64,000 bases of DNA from Elymus sibiricus (lineage: Eukaryota > Streptophyta > Magnoliopsida > Poales > Poaceae). Position 1 is the stretch's first letter. Every line of letters begins with the position of its first letter. Shown in pieces: positions 44,233 to 55,751 of this stretch. The translations under genes were made by a program, and so were the position numbers. The stretch lies in NCBI GenBank assembly GCA_039707655.1, contig CM077676.1, positions 426,847,379 to 426,911,378 of the forward strand, read 5' to 3'. The notes beneath the pieces were generated by a model. That model ran no database searches, was not told where the DNA came from, and saw nothing but the letters and a program-made list of their open reading frames with translations.

Positions 44233-47200
44233 CTAATAATAGTCTGGATCGTCTATATATGCTCCGGGATCATCATCATCATCATCATCACTATCACGCG
44301 TGTCGTCATGAATGACGTGCTCATCGGGTTCGGCGGCATCAACATGTGGAAGGCCGTTCTGTAATCGGTCAAGCATTGACAGGTCATTTGCAGCAGTAAC
44401 CTCTTCTTGTTCCAACTCTTCTTGTTCCGGCTCAGGGGTGTTGTCGGATTCACTGTCGCTGTCTACTTCCATGTTCTGGGGTGAAGTAGAGTGGTTCTTG
44501 AAATGTTTTTTGGAAAGACGTGTTTCTTGGAAGAATTCTCCATCATATGTGTCTTGGTTAATGCGAGGTTCATAATCCTCTTCATTGGGGGGAGGTGGTC
44601 TAACACGTGGCGGCACTTCATAAACGACATCCCAACCCTTCAGATTTGCATTAGTTTGGCATGCCCACGGTAGATAGAAAACTTGGGTCGCCTGTTGAGC
44701 CGTAATATAGACATCGGGAACATCTAAATGGGTGCTTTGTTTGATTTCTACTAGCCCTATATGTTCATGATTCCTTCTAGTCTCCTTCGGCTGGAACCAA
44801 TAACATTTGAAGACTACGACGTTCGGTGGGTTTTCACCATAGAATAGAAGTTCATAAATTGCTTCAACTCTTCCATAATACTCGGTACCTCCTTCGCCGA
44901 TAGCAGAGACACCACAATTTGTAGATTTTCGGTCGGCCATAGATAGCTCTTTGCCAAAGGTACGAAAGCGATACCCGTTGATGTCGTATTTCTCAAATGA
45001 ACGGACCTTATAGTCAAAGCCATTAGCGGCTTGTCTCAATTCGGCGTCCATAGACTCTGAATTAGCCTACAAGTTTAATACGAAAGAATTGTTGCATTAG
45101 CCGCAAATTAGACCAAGAAATGAAATGGTCTATTAATGTTAATTACTGTTTGTTTGAACCAAGAGATGAAACCGGGATAGCCGCCTCCATGCTTTGCCAG
45201 AAGCTCATACTCTTCGACGGAATCCTTTTGGATCACCGCTCCATCCGAGAATTTGGCGACGTATCGACTGTATCAAATATCCGGGAATAAGAGCAGTTCA
45301 AAGGAATAATTAGAAGTTGCGAAACAATGTACCGACAACTTACTCGATGTACGGCCGCACTTCTGTTAGGTTGTTGAAGATATACAACGAAATGGTCCGC
45401 CATTCTTCGACATCCAACTCTATTGGTTTCTAAGCACCGGCTGGCGCGAGTTTCCCTTTGAATAGGCTGAGGTTGGATCCACCTTTTTTAGGGTCGCCAG
45501 CATTGTACCGAGGCTTCGGATTATGCAAATGACGATTTTTGGCTTCGTAGTGTGCTGTCACGAAGTTTGCCGCCTCCTCAGTAATGAATGCCTCGGCCAT
45601 CGATGCTTCAATTCTACGTTTATTTTTACATTTTGCTCGAAGCGTCTTCTGCATCCTCTCAGTTGGATAGCACCAACGATTTTGCACGGGCCCCCCCAAT
45701 CTTGCCTCGGTCCGGAGATGTAAAATCAAATGCTGCATTGGATTAAAGAAGCCCGGTGGAAAGATCTTCTCTAACTTGCAGAGCAACTCCGGTGCCAACT
45801 TTTCCATGTCATCTATCACCGCAGGCGATAGTTCTTTCGCACAAAGAACACGGAAGAAATAGCTCAGCTCTGCCAGTACTAGCCATTCATCCTCAGGGAT
45901 AAAGCCACGCAACATCACCGGCATTACCCGCTCAAGCCATACGTGCCAATCATGACTCTTGAGACCAAATATTTTCAATTTTTCAAGACTCGCTCCCCTC
46001 TTTAGATTCGCTGCATACCCATCGGGGAACATCAACTGCATTTTCACCCACAAGATAATTTCCCTCATAGCTGGCCTTCCAAGATTGAACCAGGCCTTTG
46101 GCTTCGTCCAGTTCTTCTTTCCTTTCGGTTGTCGCATGTTCTGTAACGGTCTATCACATAGAGTCTGCTGATCGATTCTAGCCTTAGGATTATCCTTTGA
46201 CTTCCCTCTATGCCGAACAATGTACCAAAAAGGGCCTCGCCGATATTCTTTTCAGTGTGCATCACGTCGATGTTGTGTGGAAGAAGGAGGTATTTGAAGT
46301 AAGGCAGATCCCACAAGCATGTCTTGTGAGTCCAGGCGTGTTCCGAATTATACCCCTTGAAATACCCTGGACGCTCTGGATCAGGCTCGAGAGCGTTTAA
46401 CTGATCCAGGATCTATTGGCCTGTCAACGCAGGTGGTGCAGAGTTTTTGACAACTCTACCTTTGATGAAGTTCTTCTTGTCTTTTCTGAACTTATGGCGA
46501 GGATCCAGGAACGGTCTATGCAAGTCGAAGCAAGAATACTTGCGACCCGCCTCCAGCCAACGAAACTGAAGAGCTGCCTTGCATGTGGGGCACGGGAACC
46601 TTCCATGCACACACCAGCCAACGAATAGCGCATACACTGGCAAGTCATGCATCGAGTACATGTACCAGACACGCATTATGAAGTTTTGTTTGCTAGCGGC
46701 GTCGTATGTCTTGAACCCATTATCCCAAGCTTCTTGCAATTCATCCTTAAGCGGCTGCATGTACACATTCATATTCTTCCCCGGATAGTTGGGCCCTGGA
46801 ATTATCAACGTCAGGAAAATGTTCTTTCTTTGCATAATCTGTTCGGGGGGGAGATTGAATGGAATGACAAATACAGGCCAACAACTGTATTGGGTTGCCG
46901 TCATACCAAACGGATTGAACCCATCCGTGCCGATGCAGACTCGAGGATGCCTTGGATCTGCCGCTTTATCCCCATGTAATTCATCGAACTTCTTCCACGC
47001 AAAAGCATCTGATGTGTGTACCATCATCTGATTCCCATCTGCATCTAGTTCGGTTCTTTTGCCCAATTTGTGCCATGTCATCTGTCTGGCCGTCTCTTCG
47101 ACCATGAAAGGACGTTGAAGTCTTGGTATGATTGGCAGATACCGAAGAACATTAACGGGGATTTTGGTCTGCCTCTTCTCACCCATACCGTTGTCTACCA

Positions 47201-47894
47201 CAACATACCTGGAAGACTTGCAAATGGGACAATAGTTCAAGCCCGCATACTCAAGCCTAAATAAGGCACATCCGTTCTCACAGGCATCTATCTTCTCATA
47301 GGGCATCTTAAGTGCATGGAGGATTTTGTCCGACTGGTACAGGTTTGCAGGCATTACATGGCCTTTGGGTAGAAAGTGTCCAAATAGTGTCATCATCGCG
47401 TCGTAGCATTCTCTGCCCAAGTTGAATTGAGCCTTCAGAGCCATTACTTGTGCGATGGCATCCAGCTGACAAAGCTTAGTGTGCTCGTCGAGAGGACGTT
47501 TTGAAGACTCCAACATTTCATTGAAGGCCTTTGCAGATTCCTCCATCTCCTCGTCCGAATCCCGAGCATCATCAAAGTCTTGCACCATATCGTTGATCCC
47601 GGTACCATGCTCGTCGGTGCAACGACGAACCACCTCAGCTCTGGTACGTTGGGCAGACTCACCATGAAATGTTCACATCGTATAATCAGGCGTAAAACCC
47701 CACTTTTGCAGGTGTTTACCCATTTCATCCTCTGTCCTCTTTTTAAAGTTGTCGCACCTAAGACAGGGGCACCAGGTTTTTCTCTGGCCATTTGCAAATG
47801 CGGCTTTCACAAACCCCTTGGTTTTTGTTAACCATTCAGTGGTCATGTCTTCCTGACTAATGTGGCCGGTGTACATCCACGCACGATCACTCAT
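44233..47894 (-). pseudogene. TNP2-type En/Spm transposase gene
   Basis: Exons: 45344-47894, 45147-45267 and 44233-45066 on the minus strand. In order: the transposase-associated N-terminal zinc region (MSDRAWMYTGHIS ... WCPCLRCDNF), the TNP2 catalytic part (CPICKSSRYV, RVCIGTDGFNPFG, LIIPGPNYPGKNMNVYMQPL, LPHNIDVMHTEKNI), then a DUF4218-like block (GLKSHDWHVWLERVMPVMLR) and a DUF4216-like block (FKCYWFQP). The C-terminus is acidic with an Asp run. The expected length is about 1,168 residues. Damage: TGA 47673, TAG 46413, a one-base deletion near 46205 and TAG 45430. TNP2 proteins cut and join CACTA ends. The start at 47894 matches the family. Confidence 0.9.
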
Positions 47895-48027
47895 CTTGCC
47901 TACCTACTAAACACACAAGAAATATATATATAATTCATCATATATATTCATCAGTTAATTAAGTTTGTCAATTTTATTACGCCCATGCAACCTACACGCT
48001 AATAGGTAAAGATATGTCCTAATCCCA

Positions 48028-48241
48028 CCCGAGTATGTGTAGATTGGGTTCGTTTTCCCATGCACTGCTCCGGATCCGACGCAGAATTTCGGCAGCACCT
48101 CCCTACTGTTCTCCTGATACATGTCTCGGCAATAAACAGAGAGGATGTGTACCCGGAGAACAACAGGGAGGCACTGACGAAATTCTGCATCGGATCCGGA
48201 GCAGAGCATGGGAAAACGAACCCAATCTACACATACTCGGG
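48028..48241. repeat. Long near-perfect palindrome upstream of the TNP2 gene
   Basis: Bases 48028-48115 are the reverse complement of 48154-48241 with about seven mismatches in 88. The arms start CCCGAGTATGTGTAGATTGG and the spacer is about 38 bases. The position, 134 bases upstream of the TNP2 start codon, is in the element's promoter or leader. Open frames here on both strands mirror each other and are not genes. Confidence 0.9.
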
Positions 48242-48734
48242 CTGTCCATGGATAACGTTGGACAATTCGAAAGGATGACGGTTATAAATATGCAAAGACA
48301 TGCATATTTATAGATGCCGCCCTTTCGAACGGGAGACGCATATTGGTCACGCATACTGATGATTGAAGACACCTATAGCTAGCAAGTTTCATCGGCACGA
48401 AGACCGGAACAGAGCAAATTAAGGGGGGGGGGAGGAGATGTCATTTGTGCTCACCCACGAACGCAGGGGAGCTCGTCAAACGCACGGGGAGGTCGTCGAA
48501 CACCAGACCCTCGCAGCGACGAAACAACTGCACATTTAAATCCAAAGATGAGTAACATAGCATTATTGTTTTTTCCGTCAACCTAACTAAATATTTACAA
48601 CAGGATGCCACTGCCAAGTTGTAAAAAAACGATTCGCACTGCTCGTTCCCCGCAACAACCCCTAACCTAAAGAGTTATCATTTAGGGTTTTTCCGTTGAC
48701 ACCTCTTCTTCTTTTCTTCTCCTCCTCCTCCTCC

Positions 48735-48930
48735 GTCATTTAGGGTTCCATCGACGCCGAGGAACCCCCTACCCTAAATAGCCGTCATTTAGGGTTCCAT
48801 CGACGCCGAGGAACCCCCTAACCTAAATAGCCGTCATTTAGGGTTCCATCGACGCCGAGGAACCCCCTAACCTAAATAGCCATCATTTAGGGTTCCATCG
48901 ACGTCGAGGTACCCCCTAACCTATATAGCC
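48735..48930. repeat. 49-bp minisatellite, four units
   Basis: Four head-to-tail copies of a unit beginning CGTCATTTAGGGTTCCATCG and ending CCCCTAACCTAAATAGC, with a few changes in the last copy. Confidence 0.93.
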
Positions 48931-49279
48931 GGACGGTGCCGTGAGTTCGGGCTAATATAGCCGGCCGGCGGCCACGCTCGGGATTCCCTCTCCCTCTCCC
49001 TCTCCCTCCCTCTCCCTCTCCAGACGGCCAACGGCCCACCGCCAGACCGCACCCCATCTCCCTTCTACATCCACCCAGGCCAACCCTAGCCGTCGCGCCT
49101 CCACGTTGCGCCGCCGCCGCACTTCTCCAACAACGGCCAACTGCCAACCCTAGCCGTCGCGCCTCCACGTTGCATATACCACTAACCTAACATAGAGCAC
49201 TACTACCACTAACCTAACATATAACACTAATTAACAGTAGCAATTAAATAAAAAAAAGAAAAAAAATCAAAAGAAAAAA

Positions 49280-49630
49280 AAACAGAGAGGTGAGTGGGGG
49301 GCTCGCCGGAGGGGGCCGTCGGGGGTGAGAGGGGCGGCGCTCCGGCGGGTCGACGGGGCAGGGGGCGGCGCTCCGGCGGGTTGACGGGGCAGGGGGCGGC
49401 GGGTCGACGGGGCAGGGGGGCGGCAGAGCGACGGGGCAGGGGGGCGGCGGGGCGCGGCGGCGGCGGGGCGGGGGAGCGGCGGGGCGGCGAGGCGTCGGTG
49501 CGGGGCGGTGGGGCGGTGGGTCGGCGGCGGCGACGGGCGCGGCGGCAGCGACAGAGGGAGAGAGAGAGAGGCGCGGGGGTGGGGGGAGTGGCGAGTGGGG
49601 GGTTTCGGGCGGGGGGTAGCCGTTAAGGCA
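49280..49630. repeat. GC-rich GGCGGCGGG tract
   Basis: G-rich repetitive sequence (units like CGACGGGGCAGGGGGCGGC) next to the En/Spm right subterminal region. Open frames are compositional only. Confidence 0.75.
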
Positions 49631-49934
49631 AACCCCCGCTTTGCCGTCTGCTAGCGGACGGCATATCGCTCTTTGCCGTCTGCTAGCAGACGGCATAGCG
49701 GCCGTCCGTTAGCCCTCAACGGTACCGCGCGGCGGGTGGGCCCAGTGCTCTTTGCCGTCTGCTAGCCGATGGCGGCAGACGGCAAAGAGTTGACCTAGCC
49801 AATGCCACTCTTCGGTGGGGCCCACCCTCCTCTTTGCCGTCTGCCATCTTGCTCTTTGCCGTCAGCAAGCAGACGGCAAAGAAAGGACTGACGGCAAAAA
49901 CTATTATTGCCATGAGTCCTTTCTTTGCCGTCAG

Positions 49935-50137
49935 AGTCTCACGGAAAATAACACGGTTCATACCGGGCAAATGAACAGCCAATCTCTCGACAGAAGGCTG
50001 TCGACCATGAATGTCATATCCAAACATCCTCCAAAACGATTCACACGCAGATAAATACCTAACAAAAAGAACAGCCAAGTATAAAAACATGGAAAAAATA
50101 AGAAATAGCGAGCACATGAGCCACAAACAAACGAACC
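49935..50137 (-). other. Junction of En/Spm element and RepHel exon 7, with intron 6
   Basis: AGT at 49935-49937 is the target duplication. Exon 7 starts at 50058 after acceptor TGTTAG and encodes YLSACESFWRMFGYDIHG up to the insertion. Intron 6 is 50059-50136. Confidence 0.85.
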
Positions 50138-52432
50138 TGCACTTGACATACTCATCTATCTCATTCCTTCCAGTAGGTCTACGAACAGTATAAACTCCTT
50201 TATTTTCATCCGTCAAATCAATCCGAATACGTGCCATGTCGTGACCCTTCGTGAGATACTTGAACAAATATTTCAGCAAGTTTGTCTTATTGCACCATTC
50301 AACATTTATATGGGCTTGAAACTTCTTGAGCAATTTCATATTATAAGGAACAACCCACTGATTATTTAATCGAAGAGTCCCCTTCTTTCTAACCACAAAA
50401 CGGCCAGTATCACGTCGACGATATACAGGAAACCCCATCTCATCCACCATTGTCTCATTATTAAAAGATTTAGGAAACCGTTTAGAACAGCTGCCATTCT
50501 TCATACACTGACACTTGTCATCTAATATACCACATGGACCATGGACCATAAACTCGTCCACAAGTGTATAACCCAGAGGATCAGCTAACGGATCTGGTAG
50601 CTCAGCAGAAACAAAACTGTCAATAAGAGCTGAGGAAGGATCCTTAGTATTCGCCTTAAGCCACACCAAAGTATGAGTATGCGGTAATCCCCTCTTCTGA
50701 AACTCCACAACATATAAATCTGCATCAAAACACAATGGGAAACAGTTAATACTTAATAGCGAAAATATTATCGAAGATAAACAGAAATCCAAAGAAGGCA
50801 TATCATTACATGATGAAAAACAAAAGAATAAACCTACAGGCCTGAATGGGACCGAAAGCAGAACCGTCTTTTATATCACCCAGAAACTCAGAAAACTTCA
50901 TATTAAAAACGCGCGTAACAATGTCAGGACGATCAACATGAGTCTAACCGGGCTCGCATACAAGAGCATCAACAATTTCTTGCCATTTCGCATTGCATGT
51001 AAAAGTAACAAAGAGATCTGGAGCACCATATTCCCGACAAACAGCCATGCCATCATGATAATTAAGAAGCATATATCGACGACCACCCGTGAAACTTGAA
51101 TGCAATATAAATTGAACACCCAAATTTTCACCAGTAGATGCACCCTCTCCCATAGCATCCGAAATACCCTGGTACGTCTCAAAACGTAGATCATCTTGTT
51201 CCCGAAAGTGGAAATCCAAACGATTAGCTTCCACACAAGAATAAGAATTGACAGCTATCTGCTGACTCAAACGGCCACAACACGTGTAAGGATTGGACTC
51301 TCCACGCCGATAATGAAAATAGTAGCAATAATACTCCATCATAGACACTTGTCCTCGAGGAGAACGACCACGAAGATGCGTAACAGCTCCACGGGAAGAT
51401 GACGGATGTCCAGCTTCAGCATTTGAAGAAAGATTGATGTACTTAATACCAAGATGAAACCCTTTATCACCATAAGGAAAAAGCAAATGATATTGCAGCG
51501 GCATAAGGTTTGAATTCAAAGAAGACACATGTTGAAGAAATCCAGAATGAGTCTCAGCAACAACATCAAACCTCCTACATTCAGGAGCAAACTCTCCAAT
51601 AATAAGAGCAGCTACCTCAGATGCAGTAGGACCAGAAAAACGGGTACCATGATCACCTCCCTCATCGCCCATAAAACGTATAGCCACCCTTGGCGCGTGA
51701 GGGGAGCACAGATTGGCCCGAGCAATCCTAAATTTTTGTACCAATCTGTGATGTCTATTTAACATAGCAATAAGAGACGCCACAATCTCTGGATCAGGAG
51801 CAAGGGATCCACCTTCTTCACGATTAAATGCATCAATTCTACACCTTACCTCATCAGCAGAATCCACCATGTAAAGCTGAGCATACTTGGGAGAGGTGCC
51901 CCCAGACGGAAGAAGAGAACCAATGCGGTGGTACACAACACCATTCATCTTAAAAACATAAGGACCTCCACCAACATTCACACTGTGATCAACACGAGCA
52001 CCGAGAGACGTAAAACAAAACATAGAATTGTAGTGCCTGATCAAACGCAAGAATTGCGCTGAAACTGCTCCTCCATCAAACCTAATCAAAGCCTTCAGAG
52101 GATGCGGCCAGTCCGGAAAAGTAGGCAATGACACCTTCCCTCCACGGCAGCAACCAGTGTACACAGGAGAACGACCACCAGCAGTAGCATAACTTCTGCA
52201 CCCTTCTAAAAACCAAAAGAAAGCACCACAAGTGGGACAAACAAATTCAGGGCCACCATAGTAAGAACGATCTCGCGAAACACCTGTCAAAGAATAAGAA
52301 ATCATGACTAGACTTGCAGCTAGCAAACACAAGCCAATCCGAGAAAAAAACATATAGGAAGGAACAAACTACCCTTAAGGAGAGATATATATTCCTTGGA
52401 AAATGGAGGCTCCATGGAAGGAACTGCAACAT

Positions 52433-54725
52433 CGAGAGAGAGGGATTGGTGGAATCGAATGTTTATTGCTTGAGCCTCGTGGGCATATATATATGAGTAC
52501 AATGACCAACTTGGGAGTACAAGACAAGGTAGGACAAAATCCTAGTCTATCCTATACTTCCTAATAAACATTATACTCAACATCCCCCCGCAGTCACAAC
52601 GGTAACGACGCAGACGGTGAGACTGAAGAAGAATCCGAAGGTAAGCCGACGGACCCCCCCCCCCCCCCCCCCACAGTCGTAACGGTCGATGCATCGCGGA
52701 AGTCGTGGCTGGAGTGGAAACCGACGAGGTTGCTCAAGCAAGGCGGTAGCCCTTTGTGCCGATGTCGAGGTAGCCGAGAGCGTAGGGTGGTGTAGCCGTG
52801 GTCGAGGTAGCCGTGCGAAGAACGCCGTGGTCGATGTCGAGTTGGCGTAGCCGGTGTCGAGGAAGTCGCCGTGGAGCCGTGGGCGCAAGGAGGCGCCGAG
52901 GTAGTCATGGGCGCAGTGGTGTCGAAGTAGTGGTGCGCCGGGGAGAAGACGATGTTGACGACGCGTCGCGCCGGGGTTGCCAAGCCCGGGGACACATCAT
53001 AGACGAAGGCACGCACCGGTGTTGCCAGCACCGGGCATGCGTAGACGGACGAAGACGAAGTTGATGAAGCGTTGCACCAGGCTTCCCAGGCCCGGGGACA
53101 CGTCGTGGACGAAGGCACGCATCGGTGTTGCCAGCACCGGGCATGCGTAGACGAGGGACCTGCACGAGCTGTACGCCATGTCGAGGAGTCGGAGGGGCCA
53201 GCAGAGGACTCGACGACGGTTGCGGCGCCAATCGGCGCGGGGTCGATGTCGCCAACGGTGGTCGGAGTAGACGAAGTGGTCGGAGAAGATGACGGCGCCG
53301 CTGGCGACGAACTGGTGCTGGACGAAGACGAAGGGGGTGGACAGGTGGCGGCGGCGGCGGCTACGGAGGTGGCGGTGGCGGCGGCCGAAGAAGAGCGGTG
53401 GCGGCGGCGGCTAGGTTAGGAGTGCGGCGGCGGTGCTTGAAGTAGGCGAGGAACCCAACAGCGTGACGAAGACCGGCGCGGACGGTGGCGTTCCCGCGCC
53501 GAGGGAGGCGGCGCGGCGCATACCACGGGAAGTCGACGCGCGGTGACGGCGGAGTGGACCGCGGACCGTGGCGCTACGGCCCGTAGGGGCGACGCAGCGG
53601 CGGCGGGCAGGTCGGGGCGACGGCGGAAAGACCTCGGGCAGCGGCGTGGACCGCGTGCCGCGTCGCTACGGCCCGAAGGGGCGGCGCAGCGGCGGTGCGC
53701 AGGTCGATGCCGCGGGAAGAACCACTGGCCGGGGGCGACGGCCCGACGGGAGGCGGCGTGGACCGCGTGCCGCGGCGCGACAACCCTAAGGGGCAACGCA
53801 AAGGCGGCGGCGGCTACGGGGGTAGCCGGTGGGAGGATCTCGGGGCGGCGGCGTGGACCGCACGTCGCAGCGCGACAGCCCGAAGGGGCGTCGGTGGGAG
53901 CGGCGCGCGGGTCGGGGCAGCCGGCGGGATGACCTCGGGGTGGCGACGCAGCGATCCGAAGGGACGACGCGGCGGCAACCGATGGCTCGATCGGCAGTAG
54001 GCGCGTGCTCGGGGACGGCTTGGCGAAGACAGGCGCGCGATCGGTTGATCAGACCGACGGCGGCGCTGTACGCGCCATGACGGGGACGACGCGCTGATCG
54101 GAGTCGATGGCGACGTTGTCGGTGATGTCCTAGGCGATGACGACGAAGACGAACCGGCGATGGAGACCGCGCGGATGAGCGGCCGGCAGCGACGCACGAA
54201 GGCGTCCCTTGGGCGGCGCGTCCATCCTTGCCGCGCGGTTGAGGAGGAAGCGGCCGGTGGAGTCGACGCCGATGTCGGAGTAGAGGCGCAGGGGTCGACG
54301 GCGGCGGCGGGCGACGCAAACCGATCTTAGATCGGAAAACCAAAAAGTAAACGCCGATCAAAGCGACCGGCGAGAGAGAGAAAAACCCGGAGTAAGGGCT
54401 CGGGAAAAAGACTCTCTAGGGCAGCCGGTCAACACGACCGGCGGACGAACCCTAGGTACGGGCGGCGCGGCCCCCGGCGGTGGTCATGGAGGCCGACCGC
54501 CCCGAGGGCGGCACGCGGGGCGGAAGCGGCGGGCGGCGGCTAGGGTTGGATCGGGTAGGCTGATACCATGTTAGAAGGAAGAGAGAGGGATTGGTGGAAT
54601 CGATGTTTATTGCTTGAGCCTCGTGGGCATATATATAGGAGTACAATGACCAACTTGGAGTACAAGACAAGGTAGGACAAAATCCTAGTCTATCCTATAC
54701 TTCCTAATAAACATTATACTCAACA
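52433..54725 (-). mobile_element. Small non-autonomous LTR retrotransposon in RepHel intron 4
   Basis: Two direct repeats of about 150 bp (52433-52582 and 54569-54725; they share TGCTTGAGCCTCGTGGGCAT) act as LTRs. On the minus strand the 5' LTR starts TGTTGAGTATAATG and ends TTCTAACA, followed at once by TGGTATCAG, the initiator-methionine tRNA primer site. A polypurine tract (GCGGGGGGA) precedes the 3' LTR. The internal 2 kb is extremely GC-rich, has no gag or pol, and contains imperfect repeats (GGTGTTGCCAGCACCGGGCA at about 53018 and 53125; CGGCCCGAAGGGGCG-type units around 53570-53900). The LTRs differ at few positions besides the outer end. TSD not resolved. Confidence 0.82.
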
Positions 54726-55751
54726 ATCAACAAACAGTTAAACCAAATAAATCAACAAACAGTTAAACCAAATAGAAACAGACAACAGCAAAAAAAAAAA
54801 AAAACAAAAAAAAAACAGAGCGCACCTTTCGTTCTGCCATTATAATAATTTCGAAGAATCCTTCGCTTCCGACGATTCCATGCAGCATCAACACGACTAA
54901 CCACGGGCGTAGGAAGAACTTCAAAAATTCCAAACAACCACATAGACACACATGAATACACACATGCAAACAAAATACAACAAATACTGACAGAGAAAAA
55001 ACATATACCAGATGGGGTTGGACCACGTGAAGAACCCGACAGCCAAGAGGAAGTGAAGTACGGACGATATAAAACAGTCACATCAGAAGCGGCTTTAACA
55101 GCAGCAAGATCACGGTCAACATCAGACAATACCGAGGCAGGAAACGGCAAAGTAGAAGAAGACGCACAACCATCAAGCATCGGCCGCACATTCCTATCAG
55201 CAACATGGCCAAATAACCCACCTGCAAAAAGGAAAAAAAAGAAAAGCATAGGTTACACAAAAACATAATAGAACCAAGCCCAACAACTGCCCAATCAGCA
55301 GACAGAACCGTAAGCACACGTACCGACGGAGGAATCAACAGGACGTTTTCCACGGCGAATTTCCCGCCGGCGCCGTCGCGCTTCATTTGGACTCCAAACT
55401 GACGAAAAATCCACACAATATCAATACAGAATCAAGCAATAGAAGGATACCCTTAAAAAAGAAAACTAAATACAGCATATATATACCATAATCTGGTGAA
55501 TCATCGGACTGTACATCCACACCTGGATGGTCACCGATCCGCAAAGAAGTAGAACGAATCGCACGAGTAGTGGAAGAAGTTGCGGAACGGCCGGCCCGAG
55601 TACACCGAGGAGCCGCGACAGAGGAACCACGGACAGACCCCACGGGAGGAGCACCACGGCCAGAAGAACCACGACCAGAACCTCCAAGAGAAGAACGAAC
55701 CGACGGCGGCCGGCCAGGACGCCGAGCAGCACGCACAGAAGCACCGGTCAT

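Larger units (their letters stand above)
39785..49934 (-). mobile_element. En/Spm (CACTA) transposon, 10.15 kb, inserted in RepHel exon 7
   Basis: AGT flanks the element (39782-39784 and 49935-49937), the 3-bp duplication expected. Removing the element and one AGT leaves the RepHel frame continuous (..RVIFRET/DNLGRVINN..), which proves the boundaries. The low-coordinate end starts CACTACAGGAATC. The other end has lost these terminal bases and stops at ..TTTGCCGTCAG. Both subterminal regions (39793-40290, 49630-49934) carry many GCCGTCTGC/GCAGACGGC motifs in both orientations, the likely transposase-binding sites. Two minus-strand genes (a TNP2-type transposase and a second En/Spm protein) lie inside. 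Confidence 0.93.
37565..55751 (-). pseudogene. Helitron Rep-helicase (RepHel) gene, seven exons, split by an En/Spm element
   Basis: Minus-strand exons: 55487-55751, 55324-55398, 55009-55221, 54826-54918, 50838-52283, 50137-50719, then 49935-50058 continued at 37565-39781 beyond the En/Spm insertion. Phases agree throughout and the model has 1,672 codons including the stop. In order: a Gly/Arg/Ser-rich N-terminus, the Helitron_like_N domain (exon 5), the HUH nuclease motif GLPHTHTLVW (about residue 710), the tyrosine motif KYLFKYLTKG (about 850), then a PIF1-type helicase with Walker A GYGGTGKT (about 1210), Walker B LILWDEAP, GGDFRQILPV and the C-terminal [10 protein letters not shown] and YVAVSR motifs. 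RepHel nicks, unwinds and transfers the element by rolling-circle replication. Premature stops: TAG 50944, TGA 38879, TGA 38423. Exon 4 and exon 5 are separated by an LTR retrotransposon. All visible catalytic motifs survive, so loss was recent. Confidence 0.9.

Noticed and set aside
48028..48313. Small genes on both strands with mirrored proteins
   Set aside because: They are the two arms of a palindrome read in opposite directions.
48735..48930. CRISPR-like array
   Set aside because: Units are contiguous tandem copies without unique spacers, in a plant nuclear genome.
49244..49696. Proline-rich 150-residue frame
   Set aside because: Translation of the GGCGGCGGG tract; no start context or domain.
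52577..54361. Long GC-rich frames on both strands (up to about 190 residues)
   Set aside because: Compositional: GC-rich DNA has few stops. They lie inside the small LTR retrotransposon, have no motif, and both strands are equally open.
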